A DNA stretch of 64,000 nt from Paragemmobacter ruber. GTDB taxonomy: Bacteria; Pseudomonadota; Alphaproteobacteria; Rhodobacterales; Rhodobacteraceae. This document shows, one piece after another, positions 32,923 through 39,055 of the stretch (the first letter of the stretch is position 1; each line of letters opens with the position of its first letter). The position numbers and the translations under genes were made by a program. The notes under the pieces were generated by a model. It was not told the origin of the DNA. It did no database searches and was given only the letters and a program-made list of their open reading frames with translations. Location: assembly GCF_009908315.1 (NCBI RefSeq), contig NZ_JAAATW010000001.1, positions 1 to 64,000 of the forward strand, in the 5' to 3' direction.

Positions 32923-33366
32923 TCATGCTCCACCCCCGCCCGCCACGATCCGCTCATTCTGGATGATGATCTGATCCACCACCTCGCGCAGCGCGCGCAT
33001 CCGTGTGACGACATCCGCCGCCTCCGCCGTGGTGATCACCCCATCCGCAAACGCCTCGAACAGCGCCGCCTGCGCCGCCCCCGCACTGACCGCCGACCGC
33101 GTGGCCAGCTCGAACAGCCCGATGGCGCACAACCGCTCCGCCCCCAGCCGCTCGGCCATCCGCCGCGTGATCGGCGCATCCCCCACGAAATCCTCGACCG
33201 CGATCACCGCCTCCAGCGTGATCCCGATATGGCCCGCGCACATCTTGCTGACCGTGCCCTTGTGGCCGACACCCGTTGCCGCCTCCAGCACAGCCGCCAC
33301 GGCATCAACCCCGCCCGCCCGCCGCACCAGCGCATCGAACATGCCGCGAATGACCCGATCAGGCAT
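32923..33366 (-). CDS. CII-like early regulatory protein
   Basis: The 147-residue protein is second in the leftward early transcript, after the Cro-like gene, the place of cII in lambda. It is helical throughout: VIRGMFDALVRRAGGVDAVA, GHKGTVSKMCAGHIGITLEA (the part most like a recognition helix-containing HTH) and TTAEAADVVTRMRALREVVD, a possible oligomerisation helix. It resembles the phage regulatory CII (CP76) group. If so it would favour lysogeny by activating repressor or integrase transcription. Family resemblance is moderate and function is inferred from order. Confidence 0.55.
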   Translation of the reverse strand: MPDRVIRGMFDALVRRAGGVDAVAAVLEAATGVGHKGTVSKMCAGHIGITLEAVIAVEDFVGDAPITRRMAERLGAERLCAIGLFELATRSAVSAGAAQAALFEAFADGVITTAEAADVVTRMRALREVVDQIIIQNERIVAGGGGA

Positions 33367-33501
33367 GACAGACCCCCGCATCGGACTCGCTGCAGTTGTC
33401 ACCCGCAACCGTGTTTCCTTTACCGATCCGCCCGGCAGGCGCAGGGTCACCGGCACCGCACCTGCACAGCACCAGAAGGAACAGACCAGATGCCCCGCCC
33501 C

Positions 33502-33783
33502 TCATTGCACCGCCTCCGCCTGATCGACTTGATCGCCCGCTTCGGACACGGGCCAACCCGCCAGCAGCGCAGGAAGATCACGGCCCTCCGGCCAGTTCTG
33601 GCGCAGCCAGATCATGGCGCGGTTGAAGCGCCCGACCGTGATATCTGCCACCCCGCCCCGCAGGACCGTCAGGCGCTTGCTGTCACCAAACATGCGATGG
33701 GACAGGGTGCTTTCCGGCAACCCGCCCGCGGCATCGCGGAAGGCGTCACATAGCATCACAAGGTCTGAAACACGCATCATCAT
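33502..33783 (-). CDS. Cro-like early repressor
   Basis: The 93-residue protein is encoded divergently from the cI-like gene across a 114-bp operator region. It contains RDAAGGLPESTLSHRMFGDS and GGVADITVGRFNRAMIWLRQ, a pattern found in small DNA-binding proteins of alphaproteobacterial phages. It starts with three consecutive ATG codons (33783, 33780, 33777). The promoter's -10 hexamer ends at 33790, so the transcript should begin at or next to the first ATG, making a leaderless message likely. Expected role: the lytic-side repressor acting on the same operators as the cI-like protein. Confidence 0.65.
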   Translation of the reverse strand: MMMRVSDLVMLCDAFRDAAGGLPESTLSHRMFGDSKRLTVLRGGVADITVGRFNRAMIWLRQNWPEGRDLPALLAGWPVSEAGDQVDQAEAVQ

Positions 33784-33789
33784 GCCGCC

Positions 33790-33818
33790 TTTATGCGGTT
33801 TTCATACCGCACATGCAA
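33790..33818 (-). promoter_or_regulatory. Leftward early promoter (PR-like)
   Basis: On the minus strand TTGCAT (33813-33818) and CATAAA (33790-33795) are separated by exactly 17 bases (33796-33812). Operator O1 (33794-33811) covers the spacer and touches the -10, so repressor binding would block RNA polymerase. It drives the Cro-like and CII-like genes and the long leftward region. Confidence 0.65.
33794..33811. promoter_or_regulatory. Repressor operator O1
   Basis: Perfect inverted repeat TGCGGT-TTTCAT-ACCGCA (6-6-6). It fills the spacer of the leftward early promoter. Confidence 0.8.
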
Positions 33819-33834
33819 CGGTTTTTTTACCGCT
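33817..33834. promoter_or_regulatory. Repressor operator O2
   Basis: AACGGT-TTTTTT-ACCGCT, a variant of the 18-bp motif with the four inner bases of each arm conserved. Centre 23 bp from O1; it overlaps the -35 of the leftward promoter by two bases. Confidence 0.7.
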
Positions 33835-33851
33835 GCACGCATGGCAAAGGC

Positions 33852-33869
33852 GGCGGTATTCTTACCGCA
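33852..33869. promoter_or_regulatory. Repressor operator O3
   Basis: GGCGGT-ATTCTT-ACCGCA, one mismatch from a perfect 18-bp motif. It lies 28 bp before the cI-like start codon, in the expected promoter of that gene (a possible -10, TAACAA at 33871-33876, is next to it), consistent with negative autoregulation. Confidence 0.7.
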
Positions 33870-33897
33870 CTAACAATGGTTACTAAGGATCAGCGCC

Positions 33898-34530
33898 ATG
33901 AACGTGCCGGGCATCCTGGACCGCATCACCGCGCGCCGCACCGAACTTGGCCTTTCCGAGGCGGCGGTTGCCAGCCATGGCGGATCGCGCGACCTGATCC
34001 GCAACTGGCGCAGGGCCGCGCAAAGCGGCACCACGATCAAGCCACGGCTCGACTCGCTGGAGGCGATTGCACTCGCACTCGGGGTGTCGCTCGAATGGCT
34101 TCTGCACGGGGGCGCGGAACCCCGGCCCCACGCCACGCCACCGGCTGGCCTGCAAGAGGCCGTGACCCCGTATCGCTTGCAGCAGCACGGCACACAGGGC
34201 GCGATGCCGGAACTCGCCGCCCTGTTCGGCCCGGCGGCGAACACACCCGCCACCTATCGCATCAATGTCCCGATGCCTGATTTTCAGCTTGCCGCTGGCG
34301 ATGTGCTGGTGGTGGACCTCGCCCGCCTGCCAGAACCCGGCGAATTGACGCTGGTCACCTTTACCGATGAAACCACGGCCAGCGGCACCTCGACCGTCTG
34401 CCGCTACCTGCCGCCCTACCTCTGGCCGGGCGAACCACAGCAGGCCGCGCTGCCGCTGCGACTGGACAATCCCCAAGTGACAGTGCGCTATCCGGTGATA
34501 GGATCGATGCGCGGGCTTTTGCCTGCCTGA
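33898..34530 (+). CDS. CI-like prophage repressor with degenerate S24 domain
   Basis: The 210-residue protein has an N-terminal HTH (about residues 5-70: RTELGLSEAAVASHGGSRDL and SLEAIALALGVSLEWLL) and a C-terminal domain with the S24/LexA fold pattern (MPDFQLAAGDVLVVDLARLP, LTLVTFTDETTASGTSTVCR, LDNPQVTVRYPVIGSMRGLL). In cleavable repressors the fold carries a Ser-Met pair before the GDxVxVD stretch and a Lys in a VKRL-type strand. Here the corresponding stretches are VPMPDFQ and TVCRYL, so both catalytic residues seem to be missing. It should bind the TGCGGT-N6-ACCGCA sites on both sides of its transcription unit and maintain lysogeny. AAGGAT lies 8-9 bases before ATG 33898. Confidence 0.8.
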   Translation: MNVPGILDRITARRTELGLSEAAVASHGGSRDLIRNWRRAAQSGTTIKPRLDSLEAIALALGVSLEWLLHGGAEPRPHATPPAGLQEAVTPYRLQQHGTQGAMPELAALFGPAANTPATYRINVPMPDFQLAAGDVLVVDLARLPEPGELTLVTFTDETTASGTSTVCRYLPPYLWPGEPQQAALPLRLDNPQVTVRYPVIGSMRGLLPA

Positions 34531-34568
34531 CCCCTAAACGTGTGACCTTAACCAGTGACGAGGCATTC

Positions 34569-34865
34569 ATGTCCAACATCATCAGGACCGAAACCCGCAA
34601 GCGCGGGCTGTTCGGCTGGATCTTTCTCATCATCTTCTGGGCGTTCAATGCGCTGATGGCCTTGGCCTTTTTCGCAGGCATGAACGGGGCGGCTGAAAGC
34701 ACAGCCACGCTGACCACCGATGCAGAACGCGCAGGCGCAGCCATCGGCACCGTGATCGGCGCAGGCATGATCGTCAGCATCTGGGCCTTTGGCGCGATCA
34801 TCCTTGGCATTTTCGTGCTGCTGACGCGCGGGAAGAAGATCATCGTGGAAACCACGGCGAACTGA
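34569..34865 (+). CDS. Two-helix membrane protein of the lysogeny operon
   Basis: The 98-residue product has two hydrophobic segments, LFGWIFLIIFWAFNALMALA (about residues 14-33) and GAGMIVSIWAFGAIILGIFV (about 66-86), and a basic C-terminal end (TRGKKIIVETTAN). ATG 34569 has a GAGG site six bases upstream; an in-frame GTG at 34542 is less suitable. It lies directly downstream of the repressor gene and is probably co-transcribed in the lysogen. Small membrane proteins there often alter the host surface or exclude other phages. No enzyme motif. Confidence 0.6.
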   Translation: MSNIIRTETRKRGLFGWIFLIIFWAFNALMALAFFAGMNGAAESTATLTTDAERAGAAIGTVIGAGMIVSIWAFGAIILGIFVLLTRGKKIIVETTAN

Positions 34866-34866
34866 C

Positions 34867-35187
34867 ATGCGCAAGCTGATCGCCCTGTCGCTGGCCATCA
34901 CGGCCAGCCCCGCCGCCGCCATGGATGACCTGCAGGCCATCATGCTGGCAAACAGCCTCGGCTCCATGATCGCCAGCGAAACCCTCTGCGGCCTGTCCTA
35001 CGACCAGGCGGCGATCAGCCGGTACATAGCGACGAACGTCCCGCCCGAGCGGATGGACTTCGCAAGCCAGCTGCAGGTGCAGACCATGGGCATCGAACTG
35101 CAGCTGCAGAACCTGTCCGCATCCGCGCGTACCGCGCATTGCGCAGCCATAACCCAATCGGCCCGCCAAGCCGGTTTCATAGAATAG
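34867..35187 (+). CDS. Small exported protein of the lysogeny operon
   Basis: The 106-residue product begins with a signal peptide (MRKLIALSLAITASPAAA, cleavage after AAA near residue 18), so the mature protein of about 88 residues is periplasmic. The mature part is helical (LQAIMLANSLGSMIASETLC, ASQLQVQTMGIELQLQNLSA) with two cysteines that could form a disulfide. It starts one base after the upstream stop region, so it is co-translated with the membrane protein. A superinfection-exclusion or host-modifying role is plausible from position; nothing proves it. Confidence 0.6.
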   Translation: MRKLIALSLAITASPAAAMDDLQAIMLANSLGSMIASETLCGLSYDQAAISRYIATNVPPERMDFASQLQVQTMGIELQLQNLSASARTAHCAAITQSARQAGFIE

Positions 35188-35225
35188 GCGATTCGGCGCA
35201 GCCCCACGGCTGCGCCACCCATGGC

Positions 35226-35243
35226 TGCGGTATTAAAACCGCA
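35226..35243. promoter_or_regulatory. Repressor operator O4
   Basis: Perfect TGCGGT-ATTAAA-ACCGCA, identical in both arms to O1. It lies just upstream of the rightward promoter, centre 29 bp from O5. Confidence 0.8.
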
Positions 35244-35249
35244 TACCCC

Positions 35250-35278
35250 TTGACTGCGGTATAAATACCGCCGATAGT
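35250..35278 (+). promoter_or_regulatory. Rightward early promoter (PL-like)
   Basis: TTGACT (35250-35255), a 17-base spacer, and GATAGT (35273-35278). Both hexamers match the sigma-70 consensus in four or five positions. The spacer is operator O5. It drives the rightward block ending with the integrase. Confidence 0.75.
35255..35272. promoter_or_regulatory. Repressor operator O5
   Basis: TGCGGT-ATAAAT-ACCGCC, one mismatch from the perfect motif, filling the spacer of the rightward promoter exactly as O1 does on the left. Confidence 0.8.
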
Positions 35279-35305
35279 GACTCCATCGCAACCCGATGGA
35301 GTCAC
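35277..35305 (+). promoter_or_regulatory. 12-bp hairpin covering the ribosome-binding site
   Basis: GTGACTCCATCG (35277-35288) pairs perfectly with CGATGGAGTCAC (35294-35305) around a 5-base loop. The 3' arm contains the GGAG ribosome-binding site for ATG 35308. Transcription from the adjacent promoter should start around 35284, so only part of the 5' arm would be in the RNA; alternatively the inverted repeat is a DNA-level operator. Confidence 0.6.
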
Positions 35306-35307
35306 CC

Positions 35308-35529
35308 ATGACCTACGCCTCCCACGCCCGCGCCCTTGCCGCCATCGAACTGCGCAGCGCGGCCAGCCTGCGCCGCGACATGGCCGCAGGCCTTCTGCCC
35401 CGCACCGCCGCCATCTCCGCGATCCGCGACTGCCTGCGCCACGCCCGCGCCTGCAACTGGGCGGCCTCCGTCCGCGCCCGCTTCCCGCTGGGATTCCCCG
35501 CGCAGATCGCCGCCCCCTTCGCCGCCTGA
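35308..35529 (+). CDS. Small basic phage protein, first rightward early gene
   Basis: The 73-residue protein is Ala/Arg-rich: MTYASHARALAAIELRSAAS, LPRTAAISAIRDCLRHARAC, then ARFPLGFPAQIAAPFAA. ATG 35308 is preferred because GGAG lies seven bases upstream; another in-frame ATG (35296) is inside the hairpin. It is the first gene after the CI-controlled rightward promoter. Its size and charge would suit a nucleic-acid-binding protein, an antirepressor or an antiterminator, but no family is recognised. Confidence 0.55.
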   Translation: MTYASHARALAAIELRSAASLRRDMAAGLLPRTAAISAIRDCLRHARACNWAASVRARFPLGFPAQIAAPFAA

Positions 35530-35576
35530 CGCATCGGTGACCCGCCCCCATCCGGGGCGGGCATCCCATGCGTCAG
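35526..35576 (+). terminator. Nested inverted repeat after the first rightward gene
   Basis: An outer 9-bp stem (CTGACGCAT 35526-35534 with 35568-35576) encloses an inner 8-bp GC stem (35541-35548 with 35554-35561). It overlaps the stop codon of the 73-residue gene and ends 11 bases before the next ribosome-binding site. No T-run follows, so it may slow transcription, protect the RNA, or act as an antitermination-type structure rather than a true terminator. Confidence 0.45.
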
Positions 35577-35599
35577 TCCACAGTGCAAAGGTTCCCACC

Positions 35600-35749
35600 A
35601 TGCCCACAGCCCTCGCCCAGGCCCGCGCCCTTCTGGCCGATCCCGCCTTCGACTGCGCCCCGCGCCAGCTGCGCCGCCTCGCGCTGCTGATCGTCGCCAG
35701 CGCCGAAGGCCGCACCCTCGCCCAACGCCGCCGCAAATCGGGGCGCTGA
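35600..35749 (+). CDS. 49-residue basic phage protein
   Basis: ATG 35600 has AAAGG nine bases upstream and the frame ends TGA at 35749, two bases before the next gene. The product MPTALAQARALLADPAFDCA continues with PRQLRRLALLIVASAEGRTL and ends QRRRKSGR. It is one amphipathic helical unit with a very basic end. Tight spacing to the next gene and the good ribosome-binding site are the reasons to list it. Function unknown. Confidence 0.5.
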   Translation: MPTALAQARALLADPAFDCAPRQLRRLALLIVASAEGRTLAQRRRKSGR

Positions 35750-35751
35750 CC

Positions 35752-36009
35752 ATGGCGACCACACCCGACAACTGGCAACCCAGCGAAGAACGCATCACCG
35801 ATCTGCTGGCCCGCTTCACGCCGCGTCAGCTTGCCATCGGCTACCTGCGCGCGCAGCGCCGCGCCCGGCAGGAAGCATCGGCCTTTGCTCTGCTGGATGA
35901 CATCAGCTTGGCAACCATCGCCGCCACCCAAGGCGACCTGAATTCTGCAAGGCAACATATGGAGAAGGCGAACCGAACCGCCGCCACAGCAAAGCAGGTG
36001 CTCGAATGA
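35752..36009 (+). CDS. Small helical phage protein
   Basis: The 85-residue protein has an N-terminal SEERITDLLARFTPRQLAIG segment and a long helix (LRAQRRARQEASAFALLDDI) ending in a Lys/Gln/Ala-rich coiled coil. ATG 35752 lies two bases after the previous stop and its stop overlaps the next start (ATGA). It belongs to the rightward early operon; no domain is recognised. Confidence 0.5.
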   Translation: MATTPDNWQPSEERITDLLARFTPRQLAIGYLRAQRRARQEASAFALLDDISLATIAATQGDLNSARQHMEKANRTAATAKQVLE

Positions 36010-36464
36010 CCGAACCCACCACCTACGGCGAAAACTCCCCCGAAACCCGCGCCCTTCTCACCAACCTCTTGGCCGATGAGGAACTGCGCCAAGCCCGCGC
36101 CATCGTCCACAACCCGTCCTCGACCCTCGCCCAGCTGACATGGGCTTGCGACGTGCTGCGCGACAGCGCCGATCCCGCCGACCGCATCATCGGGCAGGAA
36201 CTCCACCTGCCCCGCACGGCCGAGGCAAGCCACTTCCTCACCCACCCCGCAACCGGCCAGAAGATCGACGTGACCACGTTCCCCACGCCCGCCACAACGG
36301 AACCGATCCGGGCAACCAGCTTCCGCGCGCCCAGCTTCCGCACCGCGCGACCGCTGCCGCCCGCCGCAATCCCCTTTGCCGCAGGCGTGCTGACGGGCCT
36401 CCTGCTGGCCCTCGCCATCCTGCAACTCGCCTTCGCCCTGCCGACCAGCCGCGGCCCGCTCTGA
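36006..36464 (+). CDS. Phage protein with C-terminal membrane anchor
   Basis: The 152-residue protein has a soluble N-terminal part (ETRALLTNLLADEELRQARA, QLTWACDVLRDSADPADRII) and a single hydrophobic segment near the end ([20 protein letters not shown] followed by LAFAL, about residues 119-144). A tail-anchored protein facing the cytoplasm is likely. It overlaps the upstream gene by ATGA and precedes the GapR homologue by 10 bases. No function is apparent. Confidence 0.5.
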   Translation: MTEPTTYGENSPETRALLTNLLADEELRQARAIVHNPSSTLAQLTWACDVLRDSADPADRIIGQELHLPRTAEASHFLTHPATGQKIDVTTFPTPATTEPIRATSFRAPSFRTARPLPPAAIPFAAGVLTGLLLALAILQLAFALPTSRGPL

Positions 36465-36474
36465 CAGGTCAATC

Positions 36475-36852
36475 ATGCCGGAAACCACCGCCACCGCCCC
36501 CGACGATCCCCGGCCCGATCCGCGCCCGCAGGCCGCGCAGGAACTGGCCAAGGTCGCCCGCAAGGGCCGCGCGCCGATGCGCGACGATCCCGACTTCCGC
36601 AAGCACAATCAGGACGCCTATCAGGTGACTGCCGACGAACTCCGCCAGTTCATCGAACGCTGGGAACAGCTGGACGCGGAAAAGAAAGACATCACCGAAC
36701 AGCAGAAAGAGGTGATGGCCGAGGCAAAGGGGCGTGGCTACGACACGAAAGTGATCCGCAAGGTGATCGCCCTGCGCAAGCGCAAGCCCGACGAAATCGC
36801 CGAGGAAGAGGCGGTTCTGGAAATGTACAAAGCCGCGCTGGGGATGACCTGA
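36475..36852 (+). CDS. GapR-family (DUF2312) DNA-binding protein, phage-encoded
   Basis: Residues about 50-124 are a complete GapR domain: VTADELRQFIERWEQLDAEK, DITEQQKEVMAEAKGRGYDT, KVIRKVIALRKRKPDEIAEE and MYKAALGM. GapR is an essential nucleoid protein of Caulobacter that encircles overtwisted DNA ahead of forks and stimulates topoisomerases. This copy has an extra N-terminal 45-50 residues, Pro-rich then basic (ELAKVARKGRAPMRDDPDF). It directly precedes the sliding-clamp gene, so a role in phage replication topology is likely, possibly together with or in competition with host GapR. Confidence 0.9.
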   Translation: MPETTATAPDDPRPDPRPQAAQELAKVARKGRAPMRDDPDFRKHNQDAYQVTADELRQFIERWEQLDAEKKDITEQQKEVMAEAKGRGYDTKVIRKVIALRKRKPDEIAEEEAVLEMYKAALGMT

Positions 36853-36890
36853 CGCGCACCGATCTAACGAGTGAAAACAGGAGAGTCGCG

Positions 36891-38021
36891 ATGCTGGACG
36901 CATCCCACACGGCAGAGACAGCCACCTTCAACGCCCGCGAACTGCGCAACGCCGTGGCCATGGCCGCGCAGGTGGTGGAACGCCGCAACACGATCCCGAT
37001 CCTTGGCACCTTGCGCATCACGGCCACGCCGGAAGGCGCGCAGGTCCGTGCCACCGATCTGGACATGGAAATCTTCCTGCAGATCGAACCCCTCGCCGCC
37101 TCTGGCACACTCGACTTCACCATCGAACCGCGCCTCATGGCCAGCCTGCTTCGCTATGCCGACGATCAGGTGACCATCACCACCCACAAGGACCTGGTCA
37201 CCATCACGGTTGACGATGTGGAGGCCCGCATCCGCGACCTTTGCAACCCGGCCACCGACTGGCCCGGCATGATCGGCCCGCTTTCGGATGAGGCAATGAT
37301 CAGTGAGGCCGCGCTGCACAAGGCGCTTGCGGCCTGCATCCCCTGCATCTCAGCCGAAGAAACCCGGTACTACCTCAATGGGATCTGGCTGCATCAGATC
37401 GATGGCCACGCCTGCGCCGTCGCGACCGACGGTCACCGCCTCGCACGGTATCAGACACAGGAACCGTGGCCCTTTCCCGGCCAGATCGTCCCGCGCAAGA
37501 CCGTGAAGCTGTTGCAACGGCTCCTGCGGCCCGGCGGCAACGGCCAGATCACCGCCATGGTCGCGCCGGATCAGACCAACAGCACCGAACCCACCCTTGC
37601 GCCCAAACAACCCAGCAACCGTGTGGAATTCACAGGCGACGGCTGGCGCCTGATCTCCAGGACCATTGACGGCTGCTTTCCTGATTACCTGCGGGTGATC
37701 CCGAAATCGGAACCGAATATCACTGCCACCCTCACCCACCACGCCCTCTGTCGGTTTGGCGAACCGCACGAACGCTGCCGCGCCATCTCCATCGATCCGG
37801 TCAAGGGCCGCATGACCTATAGCCGCCCTTACGGCCCCACCATCTCGATGCCGGTGCAGGCGAAAGGCGATCAGACCATCGGTTTTAATCTGGACTACCT
37901 GCGCGGCTTCACCGCCCGCGCAGGGACGATCCGCCTCGAAAGCAAGAGCAGCGGCGATCCCGCCTTGATCCTGACCGATGATCCGAACCTGACACAGGTT
38001 CTGATGCCGATGCGGGTGTGA
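36891..38021 (+). CDS. dnaN: DNA polymerase III beta subunit (sliding clamp), phage-encoded
   Basis: The 376-residue protein has the three-domain DnaN pattern: FNARELRNAVAMAAQVVERR then NTIPILGTLRI, RATDLDMEIFLQIEPLAASG, HACAVATDGHRLARYQTQ, VEFTGDGWRLISRTIDGCFP and a C-terminal QVLMPMRV, which resembles the conserved MPMR(V/L) end of bacterial beta clamps. It is slightly diverged from chromosomal DnaN. GGAGA lies upstream of ATG 36891. The phage may use it to load host Pol III on its own origin. The host dnaN lies elsewhere, so this is an extra copy in the CI-controlled operon. Confidence 0.9.
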   Translation: MLDASHTAETATFNARELRNAVAMAAQVVERRNTIPILGTLRITATPEGAQVRATDLDMEIFLQIEPLAASGTLDFTIEPRLMASLLRYADDQVTITTHKDLVTITVDDVEARIRDLCNPATDWPGMIGPLSDEAMISEAALHKALAACIPCISAEETRYYLNGIWLHQIDGHACAVATDGHRLARYQTQEPWPFPGQIVPRKTVKLLQRLLRPGGNGQITAMVAPDQTNSTEPTLAPKQPSNRVEFTGDGWRLISRTIDGCFPDYLRVIPKSEPNITATLTHHALCRFGEPHERCRAISIDPVKGRMTYSRPYGPTISMPVQAKGDQTIGFNLDYLRGFTARAGTIRLESKSSGDPALILTDDPNLTQVLMPMRV

Positions 38022-38024
38022 CCC

Positions 38025-38402
38025 ATGGCTGACACATCACACGACGCCATGATGGTGGCGCACTTTGGCGACACGCGCGACCCCGCGCCTGTGCCGCTGG
38101 GGATCGGGATCGACCTCGCTCCGGCACCCGACCTGACGGCCCGTCAGACGATCCGTTTCCAGCCTTCCGATTATGCGGGCGGGCGCATCCTTCTGATGTG
38201 CGGTCAGGTCCAGGCCGGGGCCGTGTTCCCCCCGGCAAGCAGCAACCCCGGCAAACACCCTTGGGCATGGCGCTTCTGGCTTGGTGGACAGCCGACCCTT
38301 GAAGGCCGCGCCAGCACCGAACAGGCAGCCAAGAACGCCCTTCTGTCCACCTTCCGCGACTTCCTCTATCGCAGCGCTTTTTTGGTGCAGGTGCCTCGGT
38401 GA
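38025..38402 (+). CDS. Phage protein of unknown function
   Basis: The 125-residue protein starts MADTSHDAMMVAHFGDTRD three bases after dnaN and contains PSDYAGGRILLMCGQVQAGA, KHPWAWRFWLGGQPTLEGRA and AAKNALLSTFRDFLYRSAFL. The overall alpha/beta pattern is compact and conserved-looking, with many aromatics. Its stop overlaps the next gene (GTGA). Probably linked to replication or DNA modification by context only. Confidence 0.45.
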   Translation: MADTSHDAMMVAHFGDTRDPAPVPLGIGIDLAPAPDLTARQTIRFQPSDYAGGRILLMCGQVQAGAVFPPASSNPGKHPWAWRFWLGGQPTLEGRASTEQAAKNALLSTFRDFLYRSAFLVQVPR

Positions 38403-39055
38403 CCCCCCTCCGCATCCTGATCGGCTGCGAAACCTCTGGCGTGATGCGCCGGGCCTTTGCCGCGCGCGGCCATGATGTCTGGTCATGCGACCTTCTCCCG
38501 GCCGAGGATGGATCGAACCGCCACATCCGCTGCGACATCCGCGACATCCTGCACGATGGCTGGGATATGATGGCCGTGATGCACCCGCCCTGCACAAGGC
38601 TCTGCAACAGCGGCGTCCGCTGGCTCACCACCCCGCCGCCCGGTCGCAGCCTGTCCGACATGTGGGCCGAACTGGACGCAGGCGCTGCCCTCTTTTCCGC
38701 CTGTTGGCAGGCCCCGATCCCCCGCGTGGTGATCGAGAACCCGGTGATGCACAAACACGCCCGCGCCCGCCTGCCCGCCGATCTGCCGCGCCCGCAGATC
38801 GTGCAGCCGTGGTGGTTTGGCGAACCCTATTTCAAGGCGACGGGCTTCTACCTGCGCGGGCTGCCCCCGCTCACCCCCACCCACCGCCTCACCCCGCCAC
38901 AGCCCGGCACCGCCGCACACAAGGCATGGTCCGCTGTCCACCGCGCCAGCCCCGGCCCGGATCGCTGGAAATTCCGCAGCCGAACCTTCCAAGGCGTGGC
39001 AGAGGCCTGCGCCGATCAATGGGGCGGCCACGCGATGGGTGCGCGCTATGGGTAA
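38399..39055 (+). CDS. DNA-methyltransferase-like phage protein
   Basis: The 218-residue protein starts at GTG 38399 (overlapping the upstream stop). It has a Rossmann-like start (RILIGCETSGVMRRAFAARG, HDVWSCDLLPAEDG), a DxxD stretch (IRCDIRDILHDGWDMMAVMH), the motif HPPCTRLCNSGVRWL and IPRVVIENPVMHKHARARL, followed by QPWWFGEPYFKATGFYLRGL. This layout is found in a phage family usually labelled DNA cytosine methyltransferase; the PPC and ENP elements parallel motifs IV and VI of C5-methyltransferases. Whether it methylates or otherwise modifies DNA is not established. A restriction-evasion role would fit its early expression. Confidence 0.7.
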   Translation: MTPLRILIGCETSGVMRRAFAARGHDVWSCDLLPAEDGSNRHIRCDIRDILHDGWDMMAVMHPPCTRLCNSGVRWLTTPPPGRSLSDMWAELDAGAALFSACWQAPIPRVVIENPVMHKHARARLPADLPRPQIVQPWWFGEPYFKATGFYLRGLPPLTPTHRLTPPQPGTAAHKAWSAVHRASPGPDRWKFRSRTFQGVAEACADQWGGHAMGARYG

